Positions 29,558 to 39,157 are shown, counted from the first letter of the stretch. The stretch: 64,000 nt of DNA from Shewanella oneidensis MR-1 (GCF_000146165.2 NC_004347.2:2418001-2482000); one strand, 5' to 3'. Made by a program: numbers and translations. Notes: a model not told the origin generated them from the sequence alone.

Positions 29558-30535
29558 GTGGCAGAAATGAATATGTTACAGGCCGTCAATGAGGCCTTGT
29601 CGATTGCAATGCAAGCCGATGAACGCATGGTGGTGTTTGGTGAAGACGTCGGCCATTTTGGCGGCGTGTTTCGCGCCACCTCTGGTCTTCAAGAAAAATT
29701 CGGTCGCGCTCGCTGCTTTAACACGCCATTGACTGAGCAAGGTATTGCGGGTTTTGCCAACGGGTTAGCCTCCAATGGTATGACCGCCGTGGCGGAAATC
29801 CAGTTTGCTGATTACATCTTCCCAGCGTTTGATCAGATTGTAAACGAGTCGGCTAAATTCCGTTACCGCAGCGGTAATGAGTTTAATGTGGGAAGCCTTG
29901 TGTTCCGCACGCCCTATGGTGGCGGTATTGCAGGTGGTCACTATCACTCACAATCGCCAGAAGCCTACTTTACCCAAACCCCTGGCTTAAAAGTGGTTGT
30001 GCCGCGTAATCCTGCGCAGGCCAAAGGGTTATTGCTTGCTTCGATTCGTGATAAAAACCCAGTGGTGTTCTTCGAGCCTAAGCGTTTATACCGCGCCTCT
30101 GTGGGTGACGTGCCCGCTGGCGATTATGAAATTGAGCTAGGTAAAGCCGAGGTGTTACGCGAAGGTAAGGACATCACGTTAGTGGCGTGGGGCGCGCAGA
30201 TGGAAATCATCGAGAAAGCGGCCGATATGGCGGCTAAAGAGGGCATTTCCTGCGAAATTATTGACCTACGTACACTCGCACCATGGGATGTGAATACAGT
30301 TGCGGATTCAGTGAAGAAAACGGGGCGACTGCTCGTTAACCACGAAGCGCCATTAACCGGTGGATTTGCTGGTGAAATTGCGGCGACGATCCAACAGGAG
30401 TGCTTCTTGTATTTAGAATCACCCATCAGCCGTGTATGTGGTTTAGATACGCCATATCCACTGGTTCACGAAAAAGAATATATGCCCGATGCGCTCAAAA
30501 CATTTGAAGCCATCAAAGCATCAGTGAACTTCTAG
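29558..30535 (+). CDS. bkdA2: Branched-chain 2-oxoacid dehydrogenase E1 beta subunit
   Basis: This 325-aa transketolase-like beta subunit completes the E1 heterotetramer. The Glu that activates ThDP is in [17 protein letters not shown], and the [21 protein letters not shown] region is conserved. [20 protein letters not shown] is the E1 beta motif. It starts with GTG three bases after bkdA1, with GGGAGGC upstream. The C-terminal domain includes [21 protein letters not shown]. Confidence 0.95.
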   Translation: MAEMNMLQAVNEALSIAMQADERMVVFGEDVGHFGGVFRATSGLQEKFGRARCFNTPLTEQGIAGFANGLASNGMTAVAEIQFADYIFPAFDQIVNESAKFRYRSGNEFNVGSLVFRTPYGGGIAGGHYHSQSPEAYFTQTPGLKVVVPRNPAQAKGLLLASIRDKNPVVFFEPKRLYRASVGDVPAGDYEIELGKAEVLREGKDITLVAWGAQMEIIEKAADMAAKEGISCEIIDLRTLAPWDVNTVADSVKKTGRLLVNHEAPLTGGFAGEIAATIQQECFLYLESPISRVCGLDTPYPLVHEKEYMPDALKTFEAIKASVNF

Positions 30536-30544
30536 GAGTCCGGT

Positions 30545-32152
30545 ATGATTAAAGATTTTATTTTGCCGGACATTGGTGAAGGCGTTGTCGAGTGCGAATT
30601 AGTCGAATGGTTGGTGAAAGAGGGCGATACGATTGTTGAAGATCAACCCATCGCCGATGTGATGACTGACAAAGCCTTAGTGCAAATTCCTGCGCCATTT
30701 GCTGGTGTAGTCACTAAGCTATATTACGCTAAAGGTGATATTGCTAAGGTGCATGCGCCGCTTTATGCCGTTCAAATTGAGGCGGAAGAACCGTCGAGTC
30801 AAGTCGCACCTCAAACCGTCGAACACTCGGCACCAAACCAAGCTGCAATCAGTGCTGCTAGCAGCAGTATTGAACAGTTTCTGCTGCCCGATATTGGCGA
30901 AGGTATTGTTGAGTGCGAGCTGGTCGAGTGGCTAGTGCAAGAGGGCGATATTGTGGTTGAAGATCAACCTATCGCCGATGTGATGACAGATAAAGCCTTA
31001 GTGCAAATCCCTGCGATTAAAGCGGGTAAAATTGTCAAATTACATTATCGCAAGGGACAGCTTGCCAAAGTTCATGCGCCTTTATACGCGATTGAAGTCG
31101 AAGGTGGTGTAATTCCCGCTGTTTCTGCTCATGAGACGACGAATGTCGCTGTAGCTAATACCGCAACGTCAGCGGCTTGTGCAACAGCAAGCGTATCACA
31201 AGAACCCGCTCGCCAAGGTAAAGCCCTCGCCAGTCCCGCGGTGCGCCGTATGGCTCGAGCTTTAGATATCGATCTTAGTCGTGTCCCTGGTAGTGGTAAA
31301 CATGGGCGTGTGTATAAAGAAGATATTTCTCGCTTCCAAGCGCAGGGCAGCGCGACGCCTGTGGTTGCGCCTGTGGCCACTGCGTCGACTCAACAATCAA
31401 GTGTGACTCAATCAGCCGTGCCTATCACAGTGGCGAGTGCAGCCCGTGCCGATATCGTTGAGCCAATCCGTGGTGTAAAAGCGGTGATGGCTAAGTTGAT
31501 GGTGGAATCGGTGTCAACCATTCCTCACTTTACTTATTGTGAGGAGTTTGATTTAACTGATTTAGTCGCCTTGCGTGAAAGCATGAAGGCTAAATATTCC
31601 TCCGATGAAGTCAAGTTGACCATGATGCCATTCTTTATGAAGGCCATGTCGTTAGCCTTAACACAGTTCCCTGTGCTCAATAGCCAAGTGAATGCCGATT
31701 GCACTGAAATCACCTACAAGGCACGCCATAACATTGGTATGGCAGTTGATTCTAAAGTGGGATTGTTAGTGCCAAATGTGAAGGATGTACAAGACAAAAG
31801 CATTCTTGAGGTGGCTGCTGAGATCACACGCTTAACCAATGCCGCGCGGAGTGGTCGTGTGGCGCCAGCGGATCTTAAAGAAGGCACCATCTCGATTTCA
31901 AACATTGGTGCTTTAGGCGGAACTGTTGCGACGCCAATTATCAATAAGCCAGAGGTAGCGATTGTTGCGCTTGGTAAGTTGCAAACCTTGCCGCGCTTTA
32001 ATGCCAAAGGTGAGGTGGAAGCGCGTCAGATTATGCAAGTGAGTTGGTCAGGGGATCATCGCGTCATTGATGGTGGCACGATTGCCCGTTTCTGTAATCT
32101 TTGGAAACAATACCTTGAACAACCACAGGATATGCTGTTAGCCATGCGCTAA
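30545..32152 (+). CDS. bkdB: Dihydrolipoyl acyltransferase E2 with two lipoyl domains
   Basis: This 535-aa E2 forms the core of the branched-chain dehydrogenase complex. Two lipoyl domains lie at about 3-76 and 112-186, with the lipoylated Lys43 and Lys150 in MTDKAL; the two are nearly identical over 40 residues. A peripheral-subunit-binding domain follows (SPAVRRMARALDIDLSRV, about 230-265). The CoA-dependent catalytic domain ends with the active-site SWSGDHRVIDGG. Ala/Gln/Thr-rich linkers separate the domains. Two lipoyl domains is an unusual number for a bkd E2. Confidence 0.95.
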   Translation: MIKDFILPDIGEGVVECELVEWLVKEGDTIVEDQPIADVMTDKALVQIPAPFAGVVTKLYYAKGDIAKVHAPLYAVQIEAEEPSSQVAPQTVEHSAPNQAAISAASSSIEQFLLPDIGEGIVECELVEWLVQEGDIVVEDQPIADVMTDKALVQIPAIKAGKIVKLHYRKGQLAKVHAPLYAIEVEGGVIPAVSAHETTNVAVANTATSAACATASVSQEPARQGKALASPAVRRMARALDIDLSRVPGSGKHGRVYKEDISRFQAQGSATPVVAPVATASTQQSSVTQSAVPITVASAARADIVEPIRGVKAVMAKLMVESVSTIPHFTYCEEFDLTDLVALRESMKAKYSSDEVKLTMMPFFMKAMSLALTQFPVLNSQVNADCTEITYKARHNIGMAVDSKVGLLVPNVKDVQDKSILEVAAEITRLTNAARSGRVAPADLKEGTISISNIGALGGTVATPIINKPEVAIVALGKLQTLPRFNAKGEVEARQIMQVSWSGDHRVIDGGTIARFCNLWKQYLEQPQDMLLAMR

Positions 32153-32180
32153 ACCCATTTACAGTCTATTCATAAACGAC

Positions 32181-32206
32181 AAGGACGCAATTTTGCGTCC
32201 TTTTTT
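32181..32206 (+). terminator. Terminator after the bkd operon
   Basis: AAGGACGCAA pairs with TTGCGTCCTT and runs into six Ts. Confidence 0.85.
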
Positions 32207-32286
32207 ATCAGAGTTTCACAAATGGGTTAATCTTTTGAGCTCAATTACGTATAATTCCCGGACGTTGTTATCCTGATGGATTTGTT

Positions 32287-33360
32287 ATGAGCTCCAGCTT
32301 ATTTGCCCCAACAATCGAAACCATAGATTATCCATTTCCGCCAAAACCTGTGCCGCTATCTGATGCACAAAAGGCTGATTATAAGGCACGTATCAAGCAA
32401 CTGCTGATTGAAAAAGATGCGGTATTAGTTGCCCATTATTATACCGACCCTGAAATTCAAGCACTTGCTGAAGAAACCGGTGGCTGTGTTTCTGATTCCC
32501 TCGAAATGGCGCGCTTTGGCCGCGATCACCCAGCAAAAACCTTAATCGTAGCTGGGGTGAAGTTTATGGGGGAAACAGCTAAAATTTTAAGCCCTGAAAA
32601 AACCATCCTAATGCCGACCCTTGAAGCAACTTGTTCATTGGATTTAGGTTGCCCCATCGATAAATTCAGCGCCTTCTGTGACGCCCATCCAGATCATACC
32701 GTGGTGGTTTATGCCAATACTTCTGCAGCCGTAAAAGCCCGTGCCGATTGGGTAGTGACATCGAGCATTGCCCTTGAAATCGTTGAACACTTAGACAGTG
32801 AAGGCAAAAAAATCATTTGGGGTCCAGACCGCCACTTAGGCAGTTATATTGCCAAACAAACGGGCGCCGAAATGCTAATGTGGCAGGGCGACTGTATTGT
32901 ACATGATGAGTTTAAAGCGAACGCCCTGCGTGATCTGAAAAGCGTCTACCCAGATGCGGCTATTCTTGTTCATCCAGAATCACCAGCCAGCGTAGTTGCT
33001 ATGGCTGATGCCGTTGGTTCAACCAGTCAGTTAATTAAAGCTGCGCAAACCATGCCCAATGAGCGTTTTATTGTGGCGACCGATCGCGGTATTTTCTACA
33101 AAATGCAGCAAGCAGCACCGGGCAAAACCTTAATCGAAGCGCCGACCGGCGGTAATGGTGCTACCTGTAAGAGCTGCGCTCACTGTCCTTGGATGGCGAT
33201 GAACGGCTTAAAGGCTATTGAAGCGTCATTAAGTAATAGCGACAAAACGACTCACGAGATCTTTGTCGATGAAGATTTGCGAGTGAAAGCCTTAATTCCG
33301 CTGACGCGTATGCTCGATTTTGCGAAGACGCTCAATATGAAAGTGAAGGGCAATGCCTAA
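32287..33360 (+). CDS. nadA: Quinolinate synthase NadA
   Basis: This 357-aa 4Fe-4S enzyme condenses iminoaspartate with dihydroxyacetone phosphate in NAD synthesis. The three cluster cysteines lie in [26 protein letters not shown] and [13 protein letters not shown], the last with the CxxCxxC pattern. The substrate loop [19 protein letters not shown] is intact. It is transcribed alone and followed by its own terminator. nadB is not in the window. Confidence 0.97.
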   Translation: MSSSLFAPTIETIDYPFPPKPVPLSDAQKADYKARIKQLLIEKDAVLVAHYYTDPEIQALAEETGGCVSDSLEMARFGRDHPAKTLIVAGVKFMGETAKILSPEKTILMPTLEATCSLDLGCPIDKFSAFCDAHPDHTVVVYANTSAAVKARADWVVTSSIALEIVEHLDSEGKKIIWGPDRHLGSYIAKQTGAEMLMWQGDCIVHDEFKANALRDLKSVYPDAAILVHPESPASVVAMADAVGSTSQLIKAAQTMPNERFIVATDRGIFYKMQQAAPGKTLIEAPTGGNGATCKSCAHCPWMAMNGLKAIEASLSNSDKTTHEIFVDEDLRVKALIPLTRMLDFAKTLNMKVKGNA

Positions 33361-33392
33361 GCGCTTTGAGCTCTACACTGAGAGTTTACATC

Positions 33393-33420
33393 AATATCCC
33401 CGCAATACGGGGATATTTTT
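33393..33420 (+). terminator. Terminator after nadA
   Basis: AATATCCCCG pairs with CGGGGATATT over a 5-nt loop, then runs into Ts. Confidence 0.88.
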
Positions 33421-33452
33421 TAATCACAGTTTTCATGTTGCAAATAACAAAA

Positions 33453-34745
33453 GGTAGTGTTCATAATTCTGTGTCATTTCAGTAAAATATTCAAAAACAG
33501 GAATGACACATGACCCAACCTTTTAACTTCGAACAAGCCCTTAAAGATCTGCAATCAGGTAAAAGCCTCACAGGTAAAGACAGCATTCTTGGCCCACTGA
33601 TCAAGCAACTCACTGAAGCGGCTCTCCAGGCTGAGCTTGAGCAGCATTTAGCGCATGATCCTCAGCCTAATCGTAAAAATGGCAAAACCCCTAAGACCAT
33701 TAAGCATCCGTCCGGTAACTTTGAGTTAGACGCTCCTAGAGACCGCAATGGCACCTTTGAGCCTCAGTTGATTAAGAAAAATCAAACTACACTAACCGAT
33801 GAAATCGAACGTAAAGTGTTGTCGATGTTCAGTATAGGTATGAGCTATCGCGATATTAATCAACATGTTGAAGATATGTATGGGCTCAATGTGTCTAACG
33901 CAACAGTCAGTGCTATCACTGACAAACTCATCCCCGAACTTAAAGCGTGGCAACAGCGCCCATTAGATAGCCATTATCCTATCGTTTGGCTTGATGCGAT
34001 ACATTATAAAGTCAAAGAGGATGGGCGTTACGTCAGTAAAGCCGTTTACACATTGTTAGCGCTTAATATGAAAGGAAAAAAGGAAATTTTAGGGCTTCAC
34101 TTATCCGAAAATGAAGGCGCTAATTACTGGCTATCCGTACTGACCGATCTTAATAATCGTGGTGTAAAAGATATTCTTATCGCCTGTGTTGACGGCTTGA
34201 CCGGTTTCCCAGAGGCCATAGCCAGTATCTTCCCTCATACGGAAACACAGCTATGCGTTATCCATCAGATCCGCAACTCAATGAAGTATGTCGCCTCAAA
34301 AAATCAGAAAGCGTTTATGGCTGATTTAAAGCCTGTGTATCGAGCCGTGAGTAAAGAAGCCGCAGAGATGGCATTGGACGAACTGGAGGCCAAATGGGGT
34401 GATGCTTATCCGTTGGTAATCAACTCTTGGCGTCGCAAATGGCATAATTTGTCCCATTATTTTAAGTACCCAGAACATATCAGGAAAGTGATTTACACCA
34501 CCAATGCAGTTGAGGCTGTGCATCGCCAATTTAGAAAGCTCACCAAAACCAAAGGTGCATTTCCTAACGAAAATAGCTTGTTGAAGCTACTTTACGCAGG
34601 CATATTAAACGCCTCAGATAAATGGACCATGCCAATCCACAATTGGAGCCTTTGTTTATCACAGTTAGCGATTTATTTTGAAGGACGTTTAGATAGCGTG
34701 CTGGAAATTTAAAAATTAGCCTGACACAGAATTTTGAACGCCCTC
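33453..34745 (+). mobile_element. IS256-family element copy 3, between nadA and gapA
   Basis: This intact 1293-bp element has the same terminal repeats as copies 1 and 2. The target duplication TAACAAAA is at 33445-33452 and 34746-34753. The right-hand repeat is also the T-tract end of the gapA terminator, so the insertion hit the edge of that terminator without breaking it. Confidence 0.98.
33510..34712 (+). CDS. IS256-family (Mutator) transposase, intact
   Basis: This 400-aa transposase matches that of copy 2 in every residue I compared, with a handful of silent base differences (for example CGCCT to CTCCT and TTATCG to TTGTCG). The catalytic region is intact. It is a possible source of transposase for all three copies. 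Confidence 0.96.
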   Translation: MTQPFNFEQALKDLQSGKSLTGKDSILGPLIKQLTEAALQAELEQHLAHDPQPNRKNGKTPKTIKHPSGNFELDAPRDRNGTFEPQLIKKNQTTLTDEIERKVLSMFSIGMSYRDINQHVEDMYGLNVSNATVSAITDKLIPELKAWQQRPLDSHYPIVWLDAIHYKVKEDGRYVSKAVYTLLALNMKGKKEILGLHLSENEGANYWLSVLTDLNNRGVKDILIACVDGLTGFPEAIASIFPHTETQLCVIHQIRNSMKYVASKNQKAFMADLKPVYRAVSKEAAEMALDELEAKWGDAYPLVINSWRRKWHNLSHYFKYPEHIRKVIYTTNAVEAVHRQFRKLTKTKGAFPNENSLLKLLYAGILNASDKWTMPIHNWSLCLSQLAIYFEGRLDSVLEI

Positions 34746-34772
34746 TAACAAAAAGCCCTGCATTTGCAGGGC
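34746..34772 (-). terminator. Terminator of gapA, T tract overlapping the IS256 target repeat
   Basis: GCCCTGCA pairs with TGCAGGGC over a 2-nt loop; on the minus strand it is followed by TTTTTGTTA. The final eight bases of this tract are the target duplication of IS256 copy 3. Confidence 0.85.
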
Positions 34773-34797
34773 CTTGATTACGCGTGATAATCAAAGA

Positions 34798-35808
34798 TTA
34801 TTTGGCGTTCATTAACGCAACCGCGTTGTCTAACATACGGTTACTGAAACCCCATTCGTTATCGTACCAAGCCATTACTTTGACTAAACGGCCATTAACG
34901 CGGGTTTGGGTCGCATCGAAATTAGATGAAAACGCATTGTGGTTAAAGTCGATAGACACCAATGGTTCTTTATTTACCGCTAACACTTCGCTCAGTGGCG
35001 CAACGCTTGCTGCACGTTCGATAATCGCGTTAACTTCTTCAACGGTAGTGTCACGTGATGCAATGAAAGACAAATCTACTAAAGACACGTTTACAGTGGG
35101 TACACGTACTGCTAAACCGTCGAATTTGCCTTGTAATTCCGGCACGACTAAACCAACTGCTGCAGCTGCACCCGTCTTGGTTGGGATCATCGACAGTGCC
35201 GCAGCGCGGGCACGGCGTAAATCAGTGTGGTAGACATCTGATAAACGTTGATCGTTAGTATAGGCATGAATGGTGGTCATTAAACCAGATTCAATACCAA
35301 TTTCGTCATTTAACGGCTTAGCAAAAGGCGCTAAACAGTTGGTGGTACATGACGCATTTGAAATCACAGTCATATCTGAGGTCAGTACATTGTTGTTCAC
35401 GCCGTAAACTACGGTTGCATCAACATTTTTACCAGGAGCTGAGATAATAACTTTCTTTGCGCCCGCCGCTAAATGTGGCTGCACTGATTCCTTGGACGTG
35501 AAGATACCGGTACATTCGAAAACTACGTCAACTTGTAAGTCGTTCCAAGGTAATTTGCCTGGATCGCGTTCTTGAAAGGTAAGGATCTTGTCACCGTTAA
35601 CATAAATTGCTTCGGCATCATGCTCAACTTTCGCATTGAAACGACCATGTACAGAATCGTATTTGGTCAGGTGAGCGTTGATTGATGCATCGCCTAAATC
35701 GTTGATGGCCACAATTTTGATTGGGTATGCTTTTTCGCTTTCGTACAGGGCGCGTAATACGTTTCTACCGATACGGCCGTAACCATTTATTGCAACACGG
35801 ATAGTCAT
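34798..35808 (-). CDS. gapA: Glyceraldehyde-3-phosphate dehydrogenase, 336 aa
   Basis: This is a classic GAPDH of the phosphorylating type. The Rossmann start is [18 protein letters not shown]. The catalytic Cys is in [13 protein letters not shown] and the catalytic His in [14 protein letters not shown]. The C-terminal [14 protein letters not shown] is intact. Asp33-like residue in AINDLGD suggests NAD preference. A HexR-like palindrome lies 34-48 bp upstream of the start. A second, longer GAPDH is encoded at 37117. Confidence 0.97.
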   Translation of the reverse strand: MTIRVAINGYGRIGRNVLRALYESEKAYPIKIVAINDLGDASINAHLTKYDSVHGRFNAKVEHDAEAIYVNGDKILTFQERDPGKLPWNDLQVDVVFECTGIFTSKESVQPHLAAGAKKVIISAPGKNVDATVVYGVNNNVLTSDMTVISNASCTTNCLAPFAKPLNDEIGIESGLMTTIHAYTNDQRLSDVYHTDLRRARAAALSMIPTKTGAAAAVGLVVPELQGKFDGLAVRVPTVNVSLVDLSFIASRDTTVEEVNAIIERAASVAPLSEVLAVNKEPLVSIDFNHNAFSSNFDATQTRVNGRLVKVMAWYDNEWGFSNRMLDNAVALMNAK

Positions 35809-35841
35809 CTCATATCCCTCTGGTGATTATAAAATTCAACT

Positions 35842-35856
35842 GGTAGTAAAATTACC
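35842..35856. promoter_or_regulatory. HexR-like palindrome upstream of gapA
   Basis: GGTAGTAAAATTACC is an inverted repeat that matches the HexR consensus TGTARTWWWAYTACA, as I recall it, at 13 of 15 positions. HexR is the KDPG-responsive regulator of central carbon genes in Shewanella. Its placement just before gapA fits; binding is not shown. Confidence 0.6.
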
Positions 35857-36032
35857 AAACTGACAGCTATAGTCAAGTTAATTCGACTGTTTTGCCAGAA
35901 TTCGGTTAACAAAATAGGTGTTTTTTTAAATCGCTCGCGAAAATACTATTATTACCGATGTATTTGGGTAAAAAATTACAAAATGGCAAACATTTTGCCA
36001 CCATTTTTATCTCGTTATAATTGAACGTAACA

Positions 36033-36923
36033 CTATGGCTTCTCAATGACGACTTCAGTTGCCACGGGGGCATGCACTTCAATACGTTGTGGTGTAAGCC
36101 ATTGCGCGACTGGACTGGACGAGTAATGGCCGTCTTTTAACGCATCGATTAAGTTTTGGGCGTATTGATCTAATGTCACAGCCAATGTTTTGTTGCCACC
36201 GATTAAGGCTAGCATCTTATCTTCAGAATACTTCTGCTGCGTAAGTAGTAAATTTGCTTTTGTCAGCATATAGGTTTTATCAAGCTGTTGGGTTTGGCGA
36301 TAAGTTGAGGCTAGTCCAAGTAGCCAGCTAGGATCAAAATCATCAAATTGAATACTTGCAAACACCTTAAGGTAGAGTTGTTGCGCTTTTATGGCGTTAC
36401 GGCTGCTATAATAGGTGGCTATTTGCGCCAAAAGAAATGGCTCTGTGACTTCGCCAGCACTTTCTTGTGCCAGTAAACGGTTTAAGGCCTGTGTATCGCC
36501 AAAACGCGTCCACTGGTAATAAGACATAAAGGGATCTTGGCGCTCACGAGTGTCATCCTGTAGCTGACTAAGGTTTTGCGTGCTTAGGCGAAAGGCTCTG
36601 GCTCTATCTGCTGTACGGTTGGTGTGGATGATATGCTGGACACCTGAGGCCAGTTCAATGCAACGGCTGTAGTCTTCAAGGTAAGTTAACTGTTGGTAAA
36701 GTTGTTTACCAGTAGGGTTATTGTGACCAATGAGATCGAATCTGCTCTGAATAAGTTTTGTTTTCTCAGCTAAACACCAACCATCCTTATGCAAATCGGC
36801 ACAAATTTCAGGATTATTTTTACAAATCGTTTGGATATTTCGGCCATTATCACAACCGAAAAGACTCATCACGAGGGCAAATGATGTAATTATTACTAGA
36901 TTTCGTCTCAAAACACGCTCCAA
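36033..36923 (-). CDS. Lipoprotein of unknown function (DUF2989-like)
   Basis: This 296-aa protein has a lipoprotein signal (basic MERVLRRN, hydrophobic stretch, lipobox SLFGC with Cys24). Three more Cys residues lie in NIQTICKNNPEICADLHKDGWC. The rest is helical, with TPR-like spacing (YYSSRNAIKAQQLYLKVFA, LLGLASTYRQTQQLDKTYML). I recall this as DUF2989, found in Shewanella and Vibrio; no function is known. The residue after Cys is Asp, which in enterobacteria would favour inner-membrane retention. Confidence 0.75.
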   Translation of the reverse strand: MERVLRRNLVIITSFALVMSLFGCDNGRNIQTICKNNPEICADLHKDGWCLAEKTKLIQSRFDLIGHNNPTGKQLYQQLTYLEDYSRCIELASGVQHIIHTNRTADRARAFRLSTQNLSQLQDDTRERQDPFMSYYQWTRFGDTQALNRLLAQESAGEVTEPFLLAQIATYYSSRNAIKAQQLYLKVFASIQFDDFDPSWLLGLASTYRQTQQLDKTYMLTKANLLLTQQKYSEDKMLALIGGNKTLAVTLDQYAQNLIDALKDGHYSSSPVAQWLTPQRIEVHAPVATEVVIEKP

Positions 36924-36935
36924 AATGCAATTTTC

Positions 36936-36950
36936 TCTAATAAAATTACA
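36936..36950. promoter_or_regulatory. HexR-like palindrome between the lipoprotein gene and the 477-aa GAPDH
   Basis: TCTAATAAAATTACA matches the recalled HexR consensus TGTARTWWWAYTACA at 14 of 15 positions. It lies 13 bp before the start of the minus-strand lipoprotein gene and 166 bp before the long GAPDH gene. The GAPDH is the more likely target by function. Confidence 0.6.
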
Positions 36951-37116
36951 GATTTACAGAAAATATCTTACTGGTAAGCAGGCACAGATTTCATTACAAT
37001 GGCGCCGACCAAAAACAGGGTTTTCCCTAAAACCTACATAAGATTATTGGTCTTTTCGTCATGTTACTCAAACCTTTCAATACATTTTATTGAAAAGTGA
37101 GATAAAGGATCTGTAA

Positions 37117-38550
37117 ATGAGCGCTGATAAACACCTACAAAGTTGGCAAGAACGTTTTGAAATGGCAGAGGCAATGCAACCTTTGCTGGGCAAGTTATAC
37201 CGTAACCAAGGCGTCGAAGTTGTGGTTTATGGTAAGCCGTTACTCAATGCTTCTACTATTGAGATTATTAAAGCGCACCGTTTAGTTCGTCGTCATGTTG
37301 GCGAGAAATTACGTTTACGCGAGAGTTTCCCGTTTGTTCAAGCCTTAAGCAGACTCGCTGTTAAACAATGTAAAGTGGATATTGGTAAGCTTGCCGTTAA
37401 ATACTGGGCTGAACATACCGATACCAATGAAATTGAAAGCTATATGGCACGTGAATTAGCCGCTGCGATTGATCATGCCGATGATATCGCTCCGCGTGAT
37501 GTGGTGTTGTATGGTTTTGGTCGTATTGGCCGTCTATTAGCGCGCTTACTTATTGAGCGTACTGGTCGCAGCAACAAGTTAAGATTACGTGCCATCGTAT
37601 TGCGTGGCGGTAAGAAGGGCGATTTAGAAAAACGTGCCAGTCTACTTCGCCGTGATTCAGTACACGGTCCATTCAACGGCTCTGTTGAAGTAGATGAAGA
37701 GAATAATGCCATCATCGCTAACGGTACTTATATCCAAGTCATTTACGCAAACTCGCCAGATGAAGTGGATTACACCAAATACGGCATTAACGATGCACTT
37801 GTTGTTGATAACACAGGTATTTGGAAAGATGAAGCAGGCTTAGGCTTACACTTAAAGAGCCCCGGTGCAAGCAAAGTGTTACTGACCGCGCCTGCTAAAG
37901 GCGCCATCAAGAACATCGTTTACGGTGTGAACGAAGGCGACATTACGCCAGAAGACATCATCGTGTCAGCAGCAAGCTGTACCACTAACGCGATTACGCC
38001 AGTGTTGAAAGCGGTAAACGATAAGTACGGTATCGAGAATGGTCATGTTGAGACTATCCACTCATACACTAACGATCAAAACCTGATCGACAACTACCAT
38101 AGTGCTGACCGTCGTGGACGCAGTGCACCATTAAACATGGTGATCACAGAAACTGGCGCAGCCAAAGCGGTTGCTAAGGCGCTGCCTGTATTAGCCGGAA
38201 AGTTAACAGGTAACGCGATTCGCGTGCCAACACCAAACGTGTCTATGGCAATCATCAGCATGAACTTAAATGCTGAAACCAACAAAGACGAATTAAACGA
38301 ATACCTGAAAGATACGGCGCTGCAATCACCCTTGCAAAACCAAATCGACTATACGGACTCGACTGAAATCGTATCGAGCGATTTAGTGGGTTCTCGCTAT
38401 GCGGGTGTTGTTGACTCTCAAGCGACAATCGCTGAAGGTAAACGCGCCATTCTATACGTATGGTATGACAACGAATTTGGTTACAGCTGCCAAGTGGTCG
38501 GTGTCATGCAAACGATGTTAGGATTAACGACATTGTCGCTGCCCGCTTAA
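37117..38550 (+). CDS. Long-type glyceraldehyde-3-phosphate dehydrogenase, 477 aa
   Basis: This GAPDH has an N-terminal extension of about 130 residues (helical, with QSWQERFEMAEAMQPLL and SFPFVQALSRLAVKQCKVD) before the Rossmann domain (VVLYGFGRIGRLLARLL). The catalytic Cys is in SAASCTTNAITPVLK and the His in ETIHSYTNDQNLID. The C-terminus is YVWYDNEFGYSCQVVG. Such long GAPDHs occur in Shewanella, Vibrio and Pseudomonas as a second isozyme, often assigned to gluconeogenesis. The function of the extension is unknown. AAAGGA precedes the ATG. Confidence 0.93.
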   Translation: MSADKHLQSWQERFEMAEAMQPLLGKLYRNQGVEVVVYGKPLLNASTIEIIKAHRLVRRHVGEKLRLRESFPFVQALSRLAVKQCKVDIGKLAVKYWAEHTDTNEIESYMARELAAAIDHADDIAPRDVVLYGFGRIGRLLARLLIERTGRSNKLRLRAIVLRGGKKGDLEKRASLLRRDSVHGPFNGSVEVDEENNAIIANGTYIQVIYANSPDEVDYTKYGINDALVVDNTGIWKDEAGLGLHLKSPGASKVLLTAPAKGAIKNIVYGVNEGDITPEDIIVSAASCTTNAITPVLKAVNDKYGIENGHVETIHSYTNDQNLIDNYHSADRRGRSAPLNMVITETGAAKAVAKALPVLAGKLTGNAIRVPTPNVSMAIISMNLNAETNKDELNEYLKDTALQSPLQNQIDYTDSTEIVSSDLVGSRYAGVVDSQATIAEGKRAILYVWYDNEFGYSCQVVGVMQTMLGLTTLSLPA

Positions 38551-38570
38551 TCGTGATTGGCCGATAACAG

Positions 38571-38596
38571 AAAGCGCCTGATAGGGCGCTTTTTTA
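38571..38596 (+). terminator. Terminator after the 477-aa GAPDH gene
   Basis: AAAGCGCC pairs with GGCGCTTT over a short TGATAG loop and continues into six Ts. Confidence 0.85.
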
Positions 38597-38741
38597 TACT
38601 TTAATGATGTTAAATCACAATCTATCTCAACATTTGTATTGAGCAACTCCGAGAGTTGTTTATTCTATCGGCAAGCTTATCTCGCGATGGCTGAATATTG
38701 GGCAAACAGTTGGCTTAAGCGCAATATTTCAAATTTGTTGA

Positions 38742-38769
38742 TTGACTCTGAAGGTTAAATCGGTAGAAT
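38742..38769 (+). promoter_or_regulatory. Sigma70 promoter of the tRNA Gly-Cys-Leu operon
   Basis: TTGACT, a 16-bp spacer and TAGAAT are followed by the GC-rich discriminator GCCAATCCGC, as is usual in stringently controlled stable-RNA promoters. The start would be near 38777, about 70 bp before the first tRNA. Confidence 0.65.
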
Positions 38770-38846
38770 GCCAATCCGCAGTCAGGGGAAAGCGTTGTTA
38801 AGTAATTCCCAAACTTAATCAAATTACGTTAAGTTGTGACATCGAT

Positions 38847-38922
38847 GCGACATTAGCTCAGTTGGTAGAGCGATACCTTGCCAAGGTATAGGTCATCGGT
38901 TCGAACCCGATATGTCGCTCCA
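38847..38922 (+). tRNA. tRNA-Gly (GCC)
   Basis: This 76-nt cloverleaf has CCA encoded. The acceptor stem is GCGACAT/ATGTCGC, the D loop AGCTCAGTTGGTAGAGC, the anticodon loop CTTGCCAAG with GCC, and the T arm TCGGTTCGAACCCGA. It is first of three tRNAs on one transcript. Confidence 0.97.
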
Positions 38923-38942
38923 ATCTATCGTGGTTGGGAAGT

Positions 38943-39016
38943 GGCGCGATGGCAGAATGGCTATGCTGCGGATTGCAAATCCGTCGATCTCGGTTCGACT
39001 CCGGGTCGCGCCTCCA
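38943..39016 (+). tRNA. tRNA-Cys (GCA)
   Basis: This 74-nt tRNA has CCA encoded. The acceptor stem is GGCGCGA/TCGCGCC, the anticodon loop GATTGCAAATC with GCA, and the T arm CTCGGTTCGACTCCGGG. It lies 20 bp after tRNA-Gly. Confidence 0.97.
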
Positions 39017-39065
39017 TAGATTAATGTATTAATGACACAATTTCTGTTATTAATATGAAGAGTTT

Positions 39066-39152
39066 GCCCGAGTGGTGGAATCGGTAGACACAAGGGATTT
39101 AAAATCCCTCGCTGGTAACAGCGTGCCAGTTCAAGTCTGGCCTCGGGTACCA
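39066..39152 (+). tRNA. tRNA-Leu (TAA)
   Basis: This 87-nt class II tRNA has a long variable arm (TCGCTGGTAACAGCGT). The acceptor stem is GCCCGAG/CTCGGGT, the anticodon loop TTTAAAA with TAA, and CCA is encoded. It is last in the operon, directly before a terminator. Confidence 0.97.
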
Positions 39153-39157
39153 AACAT

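Noticed and set aside
38893..39153. 86-aa minus-strand frame across the tRNA genes
   Set aside because: It is the antisense of tRNA-Cys and tRNA-Leu; the resemblance to proteins in databases is a known artefact of tRNA antisense frames.
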